Source: Mycobacterium sp. (lineage in GTDB: Bacteria; Actinomycetota; Actinomycetes; Mycobacteriales; Mycobacteriaceae). From it: DNA of 54,022 bases. The notes beneath the pieces were generated by a model. The model was not told the origin of the DNA, made no database searches, and saw only the letters and a program-made list of their open reading frames with translations. Of the stretch, positions 8,347 through 15,468 are shown one piece after another; within the stretch, counting starts at the first letter, position 1; each line of letters opens with the position of its first letter. The stretch lies in NCBI GenBank assembly GCA_025963385.1, contig JAOPUT010000168.1, positions 1 through 54,022 on the forward strand, given 5' to 3'. Position numbers and translations under genes: made by a program.

Positions 8347-8723
8347 TCTTGCCTCATTCGTAGGGCAGCAGCGAGGACAGAAGTCGTCGCTGGCTGCAGT
8401 CATTCCCAGTGGGGGGTAATGGGAATCGCAAAACAAGTATCAGTCCCACGATGACGTGATCCCAGCTAGGCTTCGGAGGTTTTCCGAAGTCCGTGGATCC
8501 GTCACCTACCTGGCCAAACGTTTGGCTAACGGTCGCTGAAATGCGGCAATGGCTTTAATTTACATCTGTGCAGCTTGTTAGTATTTGGTGATGTTGATAG
8601 CGAATAGCTAGGATGATTTGGGCAAATAATTGCGTATCTTTGCCAATGTGTTTCGGGTGGCCGGGGTGCTACAGGTAATTGGGGCTCGGTTTCGCCGTCT
8701 GGGCCCCCGAGAGAGGAGAGTGC
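8347..8723. promoter_or_regulatory. divergent intergenic region with three inverted repeats
   Basis: A 377-bp AT-richer stretch between the minus-strand acyltransferase-like/moeY/dcpA operon and the MaoC gene. It contains ATTCCCA-N11-TGGGAAT (8402-8426), a 7-bp-arm inverted repeat CTTCGGA-N5-TCCGAAG (8471-8489) and a perfect 14-bp palindrome GCCAAACGTTTGGC (8513-8526). These are plausible operators for TetR- or GntR-type regulators of one or both divergent transcripts. No gene was found inside. Confidence 0.55.
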
Positions 8724-9176
8724 GTGAAAGTCTTCAAGAATCTGAACGAGTTTGCGGCGGCGTTGGGCAGCCAACTCGGGCCCACTGAGTGGCTGCAGAT
8801 CACTCAGGATCGCGTCAACCTCTTCGCCGACGCCACCGACGACCACCAGTGGATCCACGTCGACCCCGAGCGCGCGGCGGGCGGCCCATTCGGGTCGACG
8901 ATCGCCCACGGCCTGCTCACGCTGTCGTTGCTGCCGCACTTCTCGCATCAGCTGTACCGGGTCGACGACATCGCGCTGGCGGTCAACTACGGCTACAACA
9001 AGGTGCGCTTCATCACCCCGGTGAAGGTGGGCGCGAAGATTCGGGCGCGCGGCGAGATCACCGCCGTCAATCAACTCGAGGGGGCGGTGCAGGCGACGAC
9101 GACGATCACCGTGGAGATCGAGGATTCCGCCAAGCCCGCGGCGGTGGCGGAGTCCATCGTCCGTTACATCGCGTAG
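8724..9176 (+). CDS. MaoC-family (R)-specific enoyl-CoA hydratase, HtdZ/Rv0130-like
   Basis: A 150-residue single hot-dog-fold hydratase that would add water to trans-2-enoyl-CoA to give (R)-3-hydroxyacyl-CoA. The hydratase-2 motif with catalytic Asp and His is clear (ADATDDHQWIHVDPERA, about residues 35-51), followed by FGSTIAHGLLTLSLL, which packs the active-site helix. Size and sequence style match mycobacterial Rv0130 (HtdZ). The GTG at 8724 is chosen because GAGAGGAGAG lies just upstream; the frame extends 15 codons further without a ribosome site. Convergent with the next acyl-CoA dehydrogenase (9-bp gap). Confidence 0.9.
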   Translation: MKVFKNLNEFAAALGSQLGPTEWLQITQDRVNLFADATDDHQWIHVDPERAAGGPFGSTIAHGLLTLSLLPHFSHQLYRVDDIALAVNYGYNKVRFITPVKVGAKIRARGEITAVNQLEGAVQATTTITVEIEDSAKPAAVAESIVRYIA

Positions 9177-9185
9177 GGGGGAGGG

Positions 9186-10367
9186 TCAGCGAGTCCGCTG
9201 CGCCGCCTTGACCAATCCGCCGCCGATGATGAGGCGTTGGATTTCACTGGTGCCTTCGTAGAGGCGCAGCAACCGCACGTCCCGGTAGATCCGTTCGACG
9301 GGGACGTCCCGCATGTAGCCGGCGCCGCCGTGAACCTGGACCGCGAGATCGGCGACCTTGCCGACCATCTCGGTGCAGAACAGCTTCGCGGTCGACGGTG
9401 CGATTCTGCGATCCTCGTCGTCGACCCACATCCTCGCGGCGTCGCGAACCAGAGCGCGACCTGCCATGACCCCTGTCTGCATGTCGGCGATCATGGCCTG
9501 TACCAACTGGAATTCGCCGATGGGTGTGCCGCCCTGGGTGGCCGTGGCGGCGTAGGTCACCGACTCGTCGAGAGCCCGCTGCGCGGTGCCGACCGACAGC
9601 GCCGCGATGTGGATGCGGCCCCGTGCCAGCGAGGTCATGGCGGCGCGGTAACCCACGTCGACCGATCCTCCGACGAGTGCGTCGTCACCGACCCGGACCT
9701 CGTCGAGGTTGACGTCGGAGGTCCATGCACCCTCCTGGCCCATCTTGGCGTCCTTGGCGCCGACCTCCACGCCGGCAGCATCGGCAGGCACCAGGAACAC
9801 GGCGATGCCAGGGCCGTCCGAATCCGCGGGGCGTGTCCTGGCGAACACGATGAAGAGGTCAGCCGTCGGAGCATTGGTGATGTACTGCTTGCGTCCAGTG
9901 ATGACCCACTGGTCGCCGTCACGAACGGCCTTGGTGCGCAAGCCCGCTGGGTTCGAACCAGCGCCCGGCTCGGTCAGTGCGAACGACGCTACGACGTCAC
10001 CCGACGCGATGCCCTCCAGCCAGTGCGCCTTCTGCTCGTCGGTGCCGAAGCCGACCAGCACCTGGCCTGCGATCCCGTTGTTGGTGCCGAACATCGAGCG
10101 CAGGGCGAGCGTCGTGTACCCGAACTCCATCGCCAGCTCGACGTCCTGGGCCAAGTTCAGGCCGAGGCCGCCCCACTCCTGCGGGATCGCGTACCCGAAG
10201 AGTCCCATCGCCTTCGTCTGGTCTCGGATGTCGTCCGGTACCTGATTGTCGTTCATGATCTCCAGCTCACGCGGCATCACGACGGAGCGGACGAAGTCGC
10301 GCGTCGCGGCGAGGATGTCCCTGAAGTCCTGGTCACCGACCTGTGAGGGGGCCGAGGAATCTGCCAT
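9186..10367 (-). CDS. acyl-CoA dehydrogenase (FadE family)
   Basis: A complete 393-residue acyl-CoA dehydrogenase. Visible are the helical N-domain, FALTEPGAGSNPAGL (substrate/FAD contact), the ITGRKQYITNA strand, the FAD-contacting VQVHGGAGYMRD loop, and the catalytic-base segment LYEGTSEIQR near the C-terminus. The ATG at 10367 has AGGAGA upstream; a longer frame to 10415 runs into the divergent promoter. It is transcribed divergently from the SDR-thiolase-dehydrogenase operon starting at 10460, so the two probably share regulation. Substrate is unknown. Confidence 0.93.
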   Translation of the reverse strand: MADSSAPSQVGDQDFRDILAATRDFVRSVVMPRELEIMNDNQVPDDIRDQTKAMGLFGYAIPQEWGGLGLNLAQDVELAMEFGYTTLALRSMFGTNNGIAGQVLVGFGTDEQKAHWLEGIASGDVVASFALTEPGAGSNPAGLRTKAVRDGDQWVITGRKQYITNAPTADLFIVFARTRPADSDGPGIAVFLVPADAAGVEVGAKDAKMGQEGAWTSDVNLDEVRVGDDALVGGSVDVGYRAAMTSLARGRIHIAALSVGTAQRALDESVTYAATATQGGTPIGEFQLVQAMIADMQTGVMAGRALVRDAARMWVDDEDRRIAPSTAKLFCTEMVGKVADLAVQVHGGAGYMRDVPVERIYRDVRLLRLYEGTSEIQRLIIGGGLVKAAQRTR

Positions 10368-10395
10368 TGGGATTTCTCCTGACGGGCTGAGGTGC

Positions 10396-10425
10396 TTGGC
10401 AACAAGAAATATCATATTTTATGTT
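10396..10425 (+). promoter_or_regulatory. candidate promoter of the SDR-thiolase operon
   Basis: TTGGCA at 10396-10401 and TATGTT at 10420-10425, 18 bp apart, fit a mycobacterial sigma-A promoter (-10 TANNNT). They sit in an AT-rich patch (AATATCATATTTTATG) between divergent genes, 35 bp before the SDR start. Confidence 0.35.
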
Positions 10426-10459
10426 GGAGACCAGAACGCCGAGGAAGGGACGGGCACAC

Positions 10460-11200
10460 ATGCCATTGCTCGATGGGAGGACCGCGGTCGTGACCGGCGG
10501 TGCGCAGGGGATCGGCTTCGCGATCGCCGAGCGATACGTCGCAGAGGGTGCCCGCGTCGTGCTCGGCGACCTCGACCTGGTCGCCACCGAGGCGGCGGTA
10601 GAGAAGCTGGGTGGCAGCGAGACCGCGGCCGCGGTGCGCTGCGACGTGACCAGTGCCGCGGACGTGGAGGCGCTGGTCGCCGCTGCCGTCGAACTCTTCG
10701 GCAGTCTCGACGTCATGGTCAACAACGCGGGCATCACGCGCGACGCCACCATGCGCAAGATGACCGAGGAACAGTTCGACCAGGTCATCGCGGTCCACCT
10801 CAAGGGCAGCTGGAATGGCACCCGCACGGCGGCAGGCGTCATGCGCGAGCAGGGGAGCGGCGCGATCGTCAACATCTCGTCCATCTCCGGCAAGGTCGGA
10901 CTGGTCGGCCAGACGAACTACTCTGCGGCCAAGGCGGGCATCGTCGGGTTGACGAAGGCCGCGGCCAAGGAGGTCGCGCATCTTGGCGTGCGGGTCAACG
11001 CCATTCAGCCCGGGCTGATCCGATCGGCGATGACAGAGGCCATGCCGCAACACATCTGGGACAGCAAGCTCGCAGAGATCCCGATGGCCCGCGCCGGTGA
11101 GCCCGACGAGGTGGCCAAGGTCGCGCTGTTCCTCGCCTCGGACCTGTCGTCGTACATGACGGGAACGGTCCTGGAAGTGACTGGCGGAAGGCACATTTGA
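10460..11200 (+). CDS. FabG-like short-chain dehydrogenase
   Basis: A 246-residue SDR likely to interconvert 3-oxoacyl- and 3-hydroxyacyl-CoA (or ACP) with NAD(P)H. It shows the TGGAQGIG cofactor loop (about residue 12), NNAG (about 85), and the Ser/Tyr/Lys active site (NISSISGK, then NYSAAKAG). The C-terminal LEVTGGRHI is typical of FabG. The ATG at 10460 follows GAGGAAGGGA; an upstream ATG at 10421 has no ribosome site. It leads an operon: the thiolase start overlaps its stop by one base (TGATG). Together with the thiolase and dehydrogenase it covers beta-oxidation steps. Confidence 0.92.
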   Translation: MPLLDGRTAVVTGGAQGIGFAIAERYVAEGARVVLGDLDLVATEAAVEKLGGSETAAAVRCDVTSAADVEALVAAAVELFGSLDVMVNNAGITRDATMRKMTEEQFDQVIAVHLKGSWNGTRTAAGVMREQGSGAIVNISSISGKVGLVGQTNYSAAKAGIVGLTKAAAKEVAHLGVRVNAIQPGLIRSAMTEAMPQHIWDSKLAEIPMARAGEPDEVAKVALFLASDLSSYMTGTVLEVTGGRHI

Positions 11201-12423
11201 TGACCGGCGCGACTTCCGCGGTGATCTGCGAACCGGTCCGCACGCCCATCGGACGCTATGGCGGTATGTTCAAGTCCTTGACCGCCGTCGAGCTGGGGGT
11301 CACGGCGCTCAAGGGACTGCTCGAGCGCACGGGCGTGGCGCCCGATGCCGTGGAAGACGTCATCCTCGGGCACTGCTATCCGAGCATGGAGGCGCCCGCA
11401 ATCGGCCGCGTCGTCGCCCTCGATGCGGGGCTTCCCGTCACCGTGCCAGGGATGCAGCTCGACCGCCGCTGCGGCTCGGGGTTGCAGTCCGTCATCCAGG
11501 CCTGCATGCAGGTGGCGACGGGCCAGAACGAGCTGGTGGTCGCCGGCGGCGCCGAGTCGATGAGCAACGTGGTGTTCCACTCCACCGACATGCGCTGGGG
11601 CGGCTCCCGCGGCGGGGTGCGAGTGCACGATGCGCTGAACCGCGGCCGAACCACCGCGGGCGGCCGGGACTACCCGGTGCCCGGCGGCATGATCGAGACC
11701 GCCGAGAACCTGCGCAGGCAGTACGGAATCACGCGCGAGGAGCAGGACGAGCTCGCCGTCACCTCGCACCGCAGGGCGGTGGCCGCGCAGAAGGACGGCC
11801 TGCTTGCCGACCAGATCATTCCGGTCACGGTGACGAGCCGCAGTGGGGACGAAGTCATCGACACCGACGAGCATCCCAGGGCGGATACGTCGACGGAGTC
11901 GCTGAGCCGACTCAAACCGATTCTCGGCAAGCAGGATCCGGAGTCCACTGTGACGGCGGGTAATGCCAGCGGGCAGAACGATGCGGCGTCGATGTGCATC
12001 GTCACCACCGAGGCGAAGGCGGCCGCGCTCGGGCTGACGCCCCTGGTGCGACTGGTGTCCTGGGGCGTTGCGGGCGTGCCGCCGAACGTCATGGGCATCG
12101 GTCCGGTGCCCGCCACGGACGTGGCGTTACGGAACGCCGGGCTCGACCTCGCCGACATCGACCTCATCGAGCTCAACGAGGCCTTCGCCGCGCAGGCACT
12201 CGCGGTGATGCGGGAGTGGAGGTTCACCGCGGGGGATCTGGAACGCACCAACGTCCAGGGCTCAGGCATCTCCCTCGGTCACCCCGTGGGTGCGACCGGG
12301 GGACGCATGTTGGCGACGCTGGCACGCGAACTACACCGCCGCGACGGCCGCTACGGGCTGGAGACCATGTGCATCGGCGGCGGTCAGGGGCTGGCCGCGG
12401 TGTTCGAGAAGGTGTCGGCATGA
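11200..12423 (+). CDS. thiolase (acetyl-CoA acetyltransferase, FadA type)
   Basis: A 407-residue degradative-type thiolase that would cleave 3-oxoacyl-CoA to acetyl-CoA and a shortened acyl-CoA. The nucleophilic Cys is in LDRRCGSGLQ (about residue 90), the catalytic His in GISLGHPVGATGG, and the second Cys in MCIGGGQG near the C-terminus; ELNEAFAAQ is also conserved. Start and upstream stop share a base. The downstream acyl-CoA dehydrogenase begins 31 bp later, consistent with one transcript. Confidence 0.94.
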   Translation: MTGATSAVICEPVRTPIGRYGGMFKSLTAVELGVTALKGLLERTGVAPDAVEDVILGHCYPSMEAPAIGRVVALDAGLPVTVPGMQLDRRCGSGLQSVIQACMQVATGQNELVVAGGAESMSNVVFHSTDMRWGGSRGGVRVHDALNRGRTTAGGRDYPVPGGMIETAENLRRQYGITREEQDELAVTSHRRAVAAQKDGLLADQIIPVTVTSRSGDEVIDTDEHPRADTSTESLSRLKPILGKQDPESTVTAGNASGQNDAASMCIVTTEAKAAALGLTPLVRLVSWGVAGVPPNVMGIGPVPATDVALRNAGLDLADIDLIELNEAFAAQALAVMREWRFTAGDLERTNVQGSGISLGHPVGATGGRMLATLARELHRRDGRYGLETMCIGGGQGLAAVFEKVSA

Positions 12424-12454
12424 CACGCCAGCGAGAAGCGAAGCGGGATCGCCG

Positions 12455-13648
12455 ATGACCAAGCTTGCACAGACCGCCGGGCTGACCGACGTCCAGGCCG
12501 AGATCGTCGCCACCGTGCGGCAATTCGTCGACAAGGAGGTCATTCCCCACGCCCAGCAGCTCGAGCACGCCGACGCCTACCCGCAGGCGATCGTCGACCA
12601 GATGTGCGAACTGGGGCTGTTCGGGCTGATGATCCCGGAAGAGTATGGGGGACTGGGCGAGTCGCTGCTGACCTACGCGCTGTGCGTCGAGGAGTTGGCG
12701 CGCGGGTGGATGAGCGTCTCCGGTGTCATCAATACCCACTTCATCGTGGCGTACATGATCCGCCAGCACGGCACCGACGAACAGAAGCAGCGCTTCCTAC
12801 CCCGGATGGCGACCGGTGAGGTGCGCGGCGCGTTCTCGATGTCCGAGCCCGAGTTGGGCTCCGACGTCGCCGCCATCCGGACCAAGGGCGTGCGGAACGA
12901 CGGCGGTGGCTACACGATCACCGGCCAGAAGATGTGGCTGACCAATGGCGGCAGCTCCACACTCGTCGCGGCATTGGTGAAGACCGATGAGGGAGCCGAC
13001 AAACCGCACCGCAACCTCACCGCGTTTTTGGTCGAGAAGCCCGCCGGCTTCGGCGAGGTGCTGCCTGGGCTGACGATCCCCGGCAAGATCGACAAGCTCG
13101 GCTACAAGGGCATCGACACCACCGAGCTGATCTTCGACGGCTACCGCGCCGATGATGCCGACGTGCTCGGCGAGGCGCCAGGGCAGGGCTTCTTCCAGAT
13201 GATGGACGGCGTCGAGGTAGGCCGTGTCAACGTCGCCGCCCGAGCCTGCGGGGTGGGCATCAGGGCCTTCGAGCTCGCGATCCGCTACGCCCAGCAGCGC
13301 AGCACCTTCGGCAAGCCGATCGCCGAGCACCAGGCCATCGCCTTCCAGCTCGCCGAGATGGCCACCAAGGTCGAGGCCGCTCACCTGATGATGGTCAACG
13401 CGGCTCGGTTGAAGGACTCCGGCGAGCGCAACGACGTCGCCGCAGGCATGGCGAAATACCTTGCCAGCGAATACTGCTCGGAGGTCACCGAGCAGAGCTT
13501 CCGCATCCACGGAGGTTACGGCTATTCCAAGGAGTACGAGATCGAGCGGCTGATGCGGGACGCCCCGTTCCTCCTGATCGGCGAGGGCACCAGCGAGATC
13601 CAGAAGACGATCATCAGCAAGAGCTTGTTGCGTGAGTACCAACTCTGA
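12455..13648 (+). CDS. acyl-CoA dehydrogenase (FadE family)
   Basis: A 397-residue acyl-CoA dehydrogenase with all standard elements: FSMSEPELGSDVAAI, ITGQKMWLTNGG, GVEVGRVNVAARACGVG, the FAD-adenine contact RIHGGYGYSKEY and the catalytic-base segment IGEGTSEIQK. The ATG at 12455 lies 31 bp after the thiolase stop. The last codons overlap the GntR gene by 17 bp, tying the regulator to this transcript. It likely introduces the 2,3 double bond in the same pathway as the adjoining thiolase and SDR. Confidence 0.94.
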   Translation: MTKLAQTAGLTDVQAEIVATVRQFVDKEVIPHAQQLEHADAYPQAIVDQMCELGLFGLMIPEEYGGLGESLLTYALCVEELARGWMSVSGVINTHFIVAYMIRQHGTDEQKQRFLPRMATGEVRGAFSMSEPELGSDVAAIRTKGVRNDGGGYTITGQKMWLTNGGSSTLVAALVKTDEGADKPHRNLTAFLVEKPAGFGEVLPGLTIPGKIDKLGYKGIDTTELIFDGYRADDADVLGEAPGQGFFQMMDGVEVGRVNVAARACGVGIRAFELAIRYAQQRSTFGKPIAEHQAIAFQLAEMATKVEAAHLMMVNAARLKDSGERNDVAAGMAKYLASEYCSEVTEQSFRIHGGYGYSKEYEIERLMRDAPFLLIGEGTSEIQKTIISKSLLREYQL

Positions 13649-14345
13649 CGCGGACTTCGCGGCACGCCCGCAGTTGTCCGACGACGTCGCGCGCTACGTC
13701 CGCAGGCGGATCTTCAACGGTACGTTTCGTGCCGGCGAGTACCTGCGACTCGATCAGCTCGCGGCCGAACTGGGCGTCAGCGTCACACCGGTGCGCGAGG
13801 CGCTGCTGAACCTACGCGCCGAGGGACTGTTGGAACTACTGCCGCGGCGCGGCTTCACGGTGCTGGAGGTGACGGCGCGTGACGTCGCCGACGTGGCGAA
13901 CGTGCAGGCCTTCATCGGTGGCGAGCTGGCGGCCCGCGCCGCGGAGAACATCACCGACGAGCAGCTCGAGGCGCTGCGGGCCATCCAGGACCAGCTCGAA
14001 GAGGCATACGGCAGCAGCGATCTCGACCGCATGGTGCGGCTGAACCACGAGTTCCATCGGATGATCAACGTGGCGGCGGACTCGCCGAAGCTGACTCAGT
14101 TCATGTCCGGCATCACGCGTTACGCCCCCGAATCGGTGTTCCCGACGCTGTCCGGGTGGCCCAAGCAATCGACGAAGGACCACCGCCGGATCATCGCCGC
14201 CTTCGAGCGGCGCGACGTCGGTCGCGCGCGGATGGCGATGGCCGAGCACTTCGCCGTCGGCGTCACGCCGCTGACCGAACACCTCATCGACAGCGGCGTC
14301 ATCGTGCCGTCCGCAGCCCCGCCGAGTTCTGCTGCGGGGTCGTGA
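13632..14345 (+). CDS. GntR-family regulator, FadR/FCD subgroup
   Basis: A 237-residue regulator. The winged helix spans about residues 15-80 (LRLDQLAAELGVSVTPVREALLNLRAEGLLELLPRRG). The FCD ligand domain follows, with its usual metal/carboxylate-binding positions in MVRLNHEFHRMI, KDHRRIIAAFERRD and MAMAEHF. Such proteins usually respond to small carboxylic acids. The GTG at 13632 overlaps the acyl-CoA dehydrogenase end by 17 bp, so it is translationally linked to the beta-oxidation operon it probably controls. Confidence 0.92.
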   Translation: MSTNSDADFAARPQLSDDVARYVRRRIFNGTFRAGEYLRLDQLAAELGVSVTPVREALLNLRAEGLLELLPRRGFTVLEVTARDVADVANVQAFIGGELAARAAENITDEQLEALRAIQDQLEEAYGSSDLDRMVRLNHEFHRMINVAADSPKLTQFMSGITRYAPESVFPTLSGWPKQSTKDHRRIIAAFERRDVGRARMAMAEHFAVGVTPLTEHLIDSGVIVPSAAPPSSAAGS

Positions 14346-14397
14346 TCCCGAGCGAACCGCAGCCACGAGCGCTGAATTCGCGCCCACCGCACCATGT

Positions 14398-14431
14398 TTG
14401 ACAGACGTCAGAATTCATTGACGTACGTCAA
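14398..14431. promoter_or_regulatory. two tandem operator-like sites, TGAC-N4-GTCA
   Basis: TTGACAGACGTCAG (14398-14411) and the perfect palindrome TTGACGTACGTCAA (14418-14431) share TGAC-N4-GTCA and start exactly 20 bp apart, two helical turns on the same DNA face. They lie upstream of the EthR-like TetR transcription unit. EthR-type repressors bind cooperatively to clustered sites, so this is the natural autoregulatory operator for the TetR gene at 14630. Confidence 0.6.
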
Positions 14432-14446
14432 ACCCGCTGCTAGCGT
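14418..14446 (+). promoter_or_regulatory. candidate promoter giving a leaderless GTG transcript
   Basis: TTGACG (14418-14423) and TAGCGT (14441-14446, TANNNT) are separated by 17 bp. A start site about 7 bp later would coincide with the GTG at 14454, giving a leaderless message as is common in mycobacteria. The -35 box is inside the second operator palindrome, so repressor binding would block it. Confidence 0.4.
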
Positions 14447-14453
14447 CCCATCG

Positions 14454-14633
14454 GTGGACCGATCTCTCCCACGCACCGCAATCATCGGGGCGGCCATCAG
14501 CGGGTTGACCGCAGGCAAGATGCTCAAGGATTACAGCACCCAGCAAGTGGACTACTTCTACTACGAACACGACGTCCGGACCCGCGAACTGCCCGCGGGA
14601 CTCAAGCGCGCGCAACGGCCGGTGCGGGTATGA
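14454..14633 (+). pseudogene. remnant of a flavin-containing (Baeyer-Villiger-type) monooxygenase
   Basis: A 59-codon frame (79 codons if started at the ATG at 14394). The beginning, RTAIIGAAISGLTAGKMLKDY, is nearly the N-terminal FAD-binding motif of flavin monooxygenases (normally GAGISGLTAGKML); the second motif Gly is now Ala. After about 27 residues the similarity stops, and the tail (YEHDVRTRELPAGLKRA) ends with a stop that overlaps the next ATG by 4 bp (ATGA). Full-length enzymes have about 450-600 residues. I infer an in-frame internal deletion that kept both ends of the gene and its coupling to the TetR gene. It may still be translated as a short leader ORF. Confidence 0.55.
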
Positions 14634-15250
14634 GGTCGCAGACCGATCGTCGACCGCCGCAGCGCAGCGACCACCGCCGGGAGGCCATCCTCGACGCCCT
14701 CGACCGGTGGCTGCTCGAGTCGAATCTGGACGCCATCAACATCGCCGAGATCTCCAAGCAGGCGGGCGTCACACGTTCCGCGTTCTACTTCTACTTCGAG
14801 AACAAGGGTGCGGCAGTGGCGGCACTGATGGAACGCATCCTGGATGAGACGTTCGCCGTCAACGACGCGTTCACGGCGGCGTCGGAGCCTCCGCGCCAAC
14901 GGATCTACGCGATGCTGGAAGGGCTGTTCTCGACCTGCGAGACCCACCGGCACCTGTTCAGGGCGATGCTCGAGGCGCGCGGTTCCAACGCCTCGGTCCG
15001 CAACATTTGGGACGACGCGCGCGAGTCGTTCGTGGCGTCGGTCGCGGCGATGATTCGCTCCGACCGGTCGGCGGGGCGGGCGCCGGACGGGATGGATGCC
15101 GAGGTCTTGGCCTCGGTGCTGCTGGAGTTCAACGACCGGTTGTTGGAGCGCCTCTCCCAGGGTGGAACGCTGAGCAGGCGGCAACTGATGGACGGCGCCG
15201 CGACCGTCTGGCTGAACACGATCTTCGGCACCACCGAGGAGACGGCATGA
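14630..15250 (+). CDS. TetR-family regulator, EthR-like
   Basis: A 206-residue repressor resembling EthR of M. tuberculosis (Rv3855). The helix-turn-helix is at about residues 20-65 (NIAEISKQAGVTRSAFYFYFENKGAAV, with the FYFYF hallmark). The ligand domain shows HLFRAMLEARG and VWLNTIFG, which parallel EthR. EthR represses the flavin monooxygenase gene ethA, and here a monooxygenase remnant lies immediately upstream in the same transcript (ATGA overlap). The gene itself looks intact although both flanking enzyme genes look decayed. The TGAC-N4-GTCA pair at 14398-14431 is its probable operator. Confidence 0.88.
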   Translation: MRSQTDRRPPQRSDHRREAILDALDRWLLESNLDAINIAEISKQAGVTRSAFYFYFENKGAAVAALMERILDETFAVNDAFTAASEPPRQRIYAMLEGLFSTCETHRHLFRAMLEARGSNASVRNIWDDARESFVASVAAMIRSDRSAGRAPDGMDAEVLASVLLEFNDRLLERLSQGGTLSRRQLMDGAATVWLNTIFGTTEETA

Positions 15251-15389
15251 CGTCTCCTTTCGCTCCGACGGCGTGGCGTGCAGTGCGTGGCGCTTCCACG
15301 GATCGAGCGACGGGTCCGGCGGGCGTCCCGTGGTCGTGATGGGACACGGGTTCCGTGACGAGCACGTCCACGTGCCGGAACCGGAGTGA
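15247..15389 (+). pseudogene. remnant of an alpha/beta hydrolase gene
   Basis: The ATG at 15247 overlaps the TetR stop (ATGA), but its own frame makes only 30 unrecognisable codons. In the frame read from 15249, DVSFRSDGVACSAWRF followed by GGRPVVVMGHGF is a clear N-terminus of an alpha/beta hydrolase (strand plus HG oxyanion motif). It ends at a stop at 15387-15389 after about 46 codons, against about 300 in the family. I infer a frameshift just after the start codon plus loss of nearly all the gene. A monooxygenase-regulator-hydrolase order would suit oxidation of a ketone to an ester followed by hydrolysis. Confidence 0.5.
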
Positions 15390-15410
15390 CGGCCGTCACC
15401 TTCTGCTGGC

Positions 15411-15421
15411 GATACAGTATC
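15411..15421. promoter_or_regulatory. short palindrome upstream of the thiolase
   Basis: GATACAGTATC is an 11-bp perfect palindrome 48 bp before the thiolase start, in the gap between the hydrolase remnant and the thiolase. It could be a regulator site; its AGTATC half also resembles a -10 region. Weak evidence. Confidence 0.25.
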
Positions 15422-15468
15422 TGCTACTTTTGTAAAGTCTTCTAGGTCGAAAACCGAGGTCGTGAGAT

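Noticed and set aside
8526..9074. 182-codon minus-strand frame over the MaoC gene
   Set aside because: Antisense to a MaoC hydratase with an intact catalytic motif and a good ribosome site.
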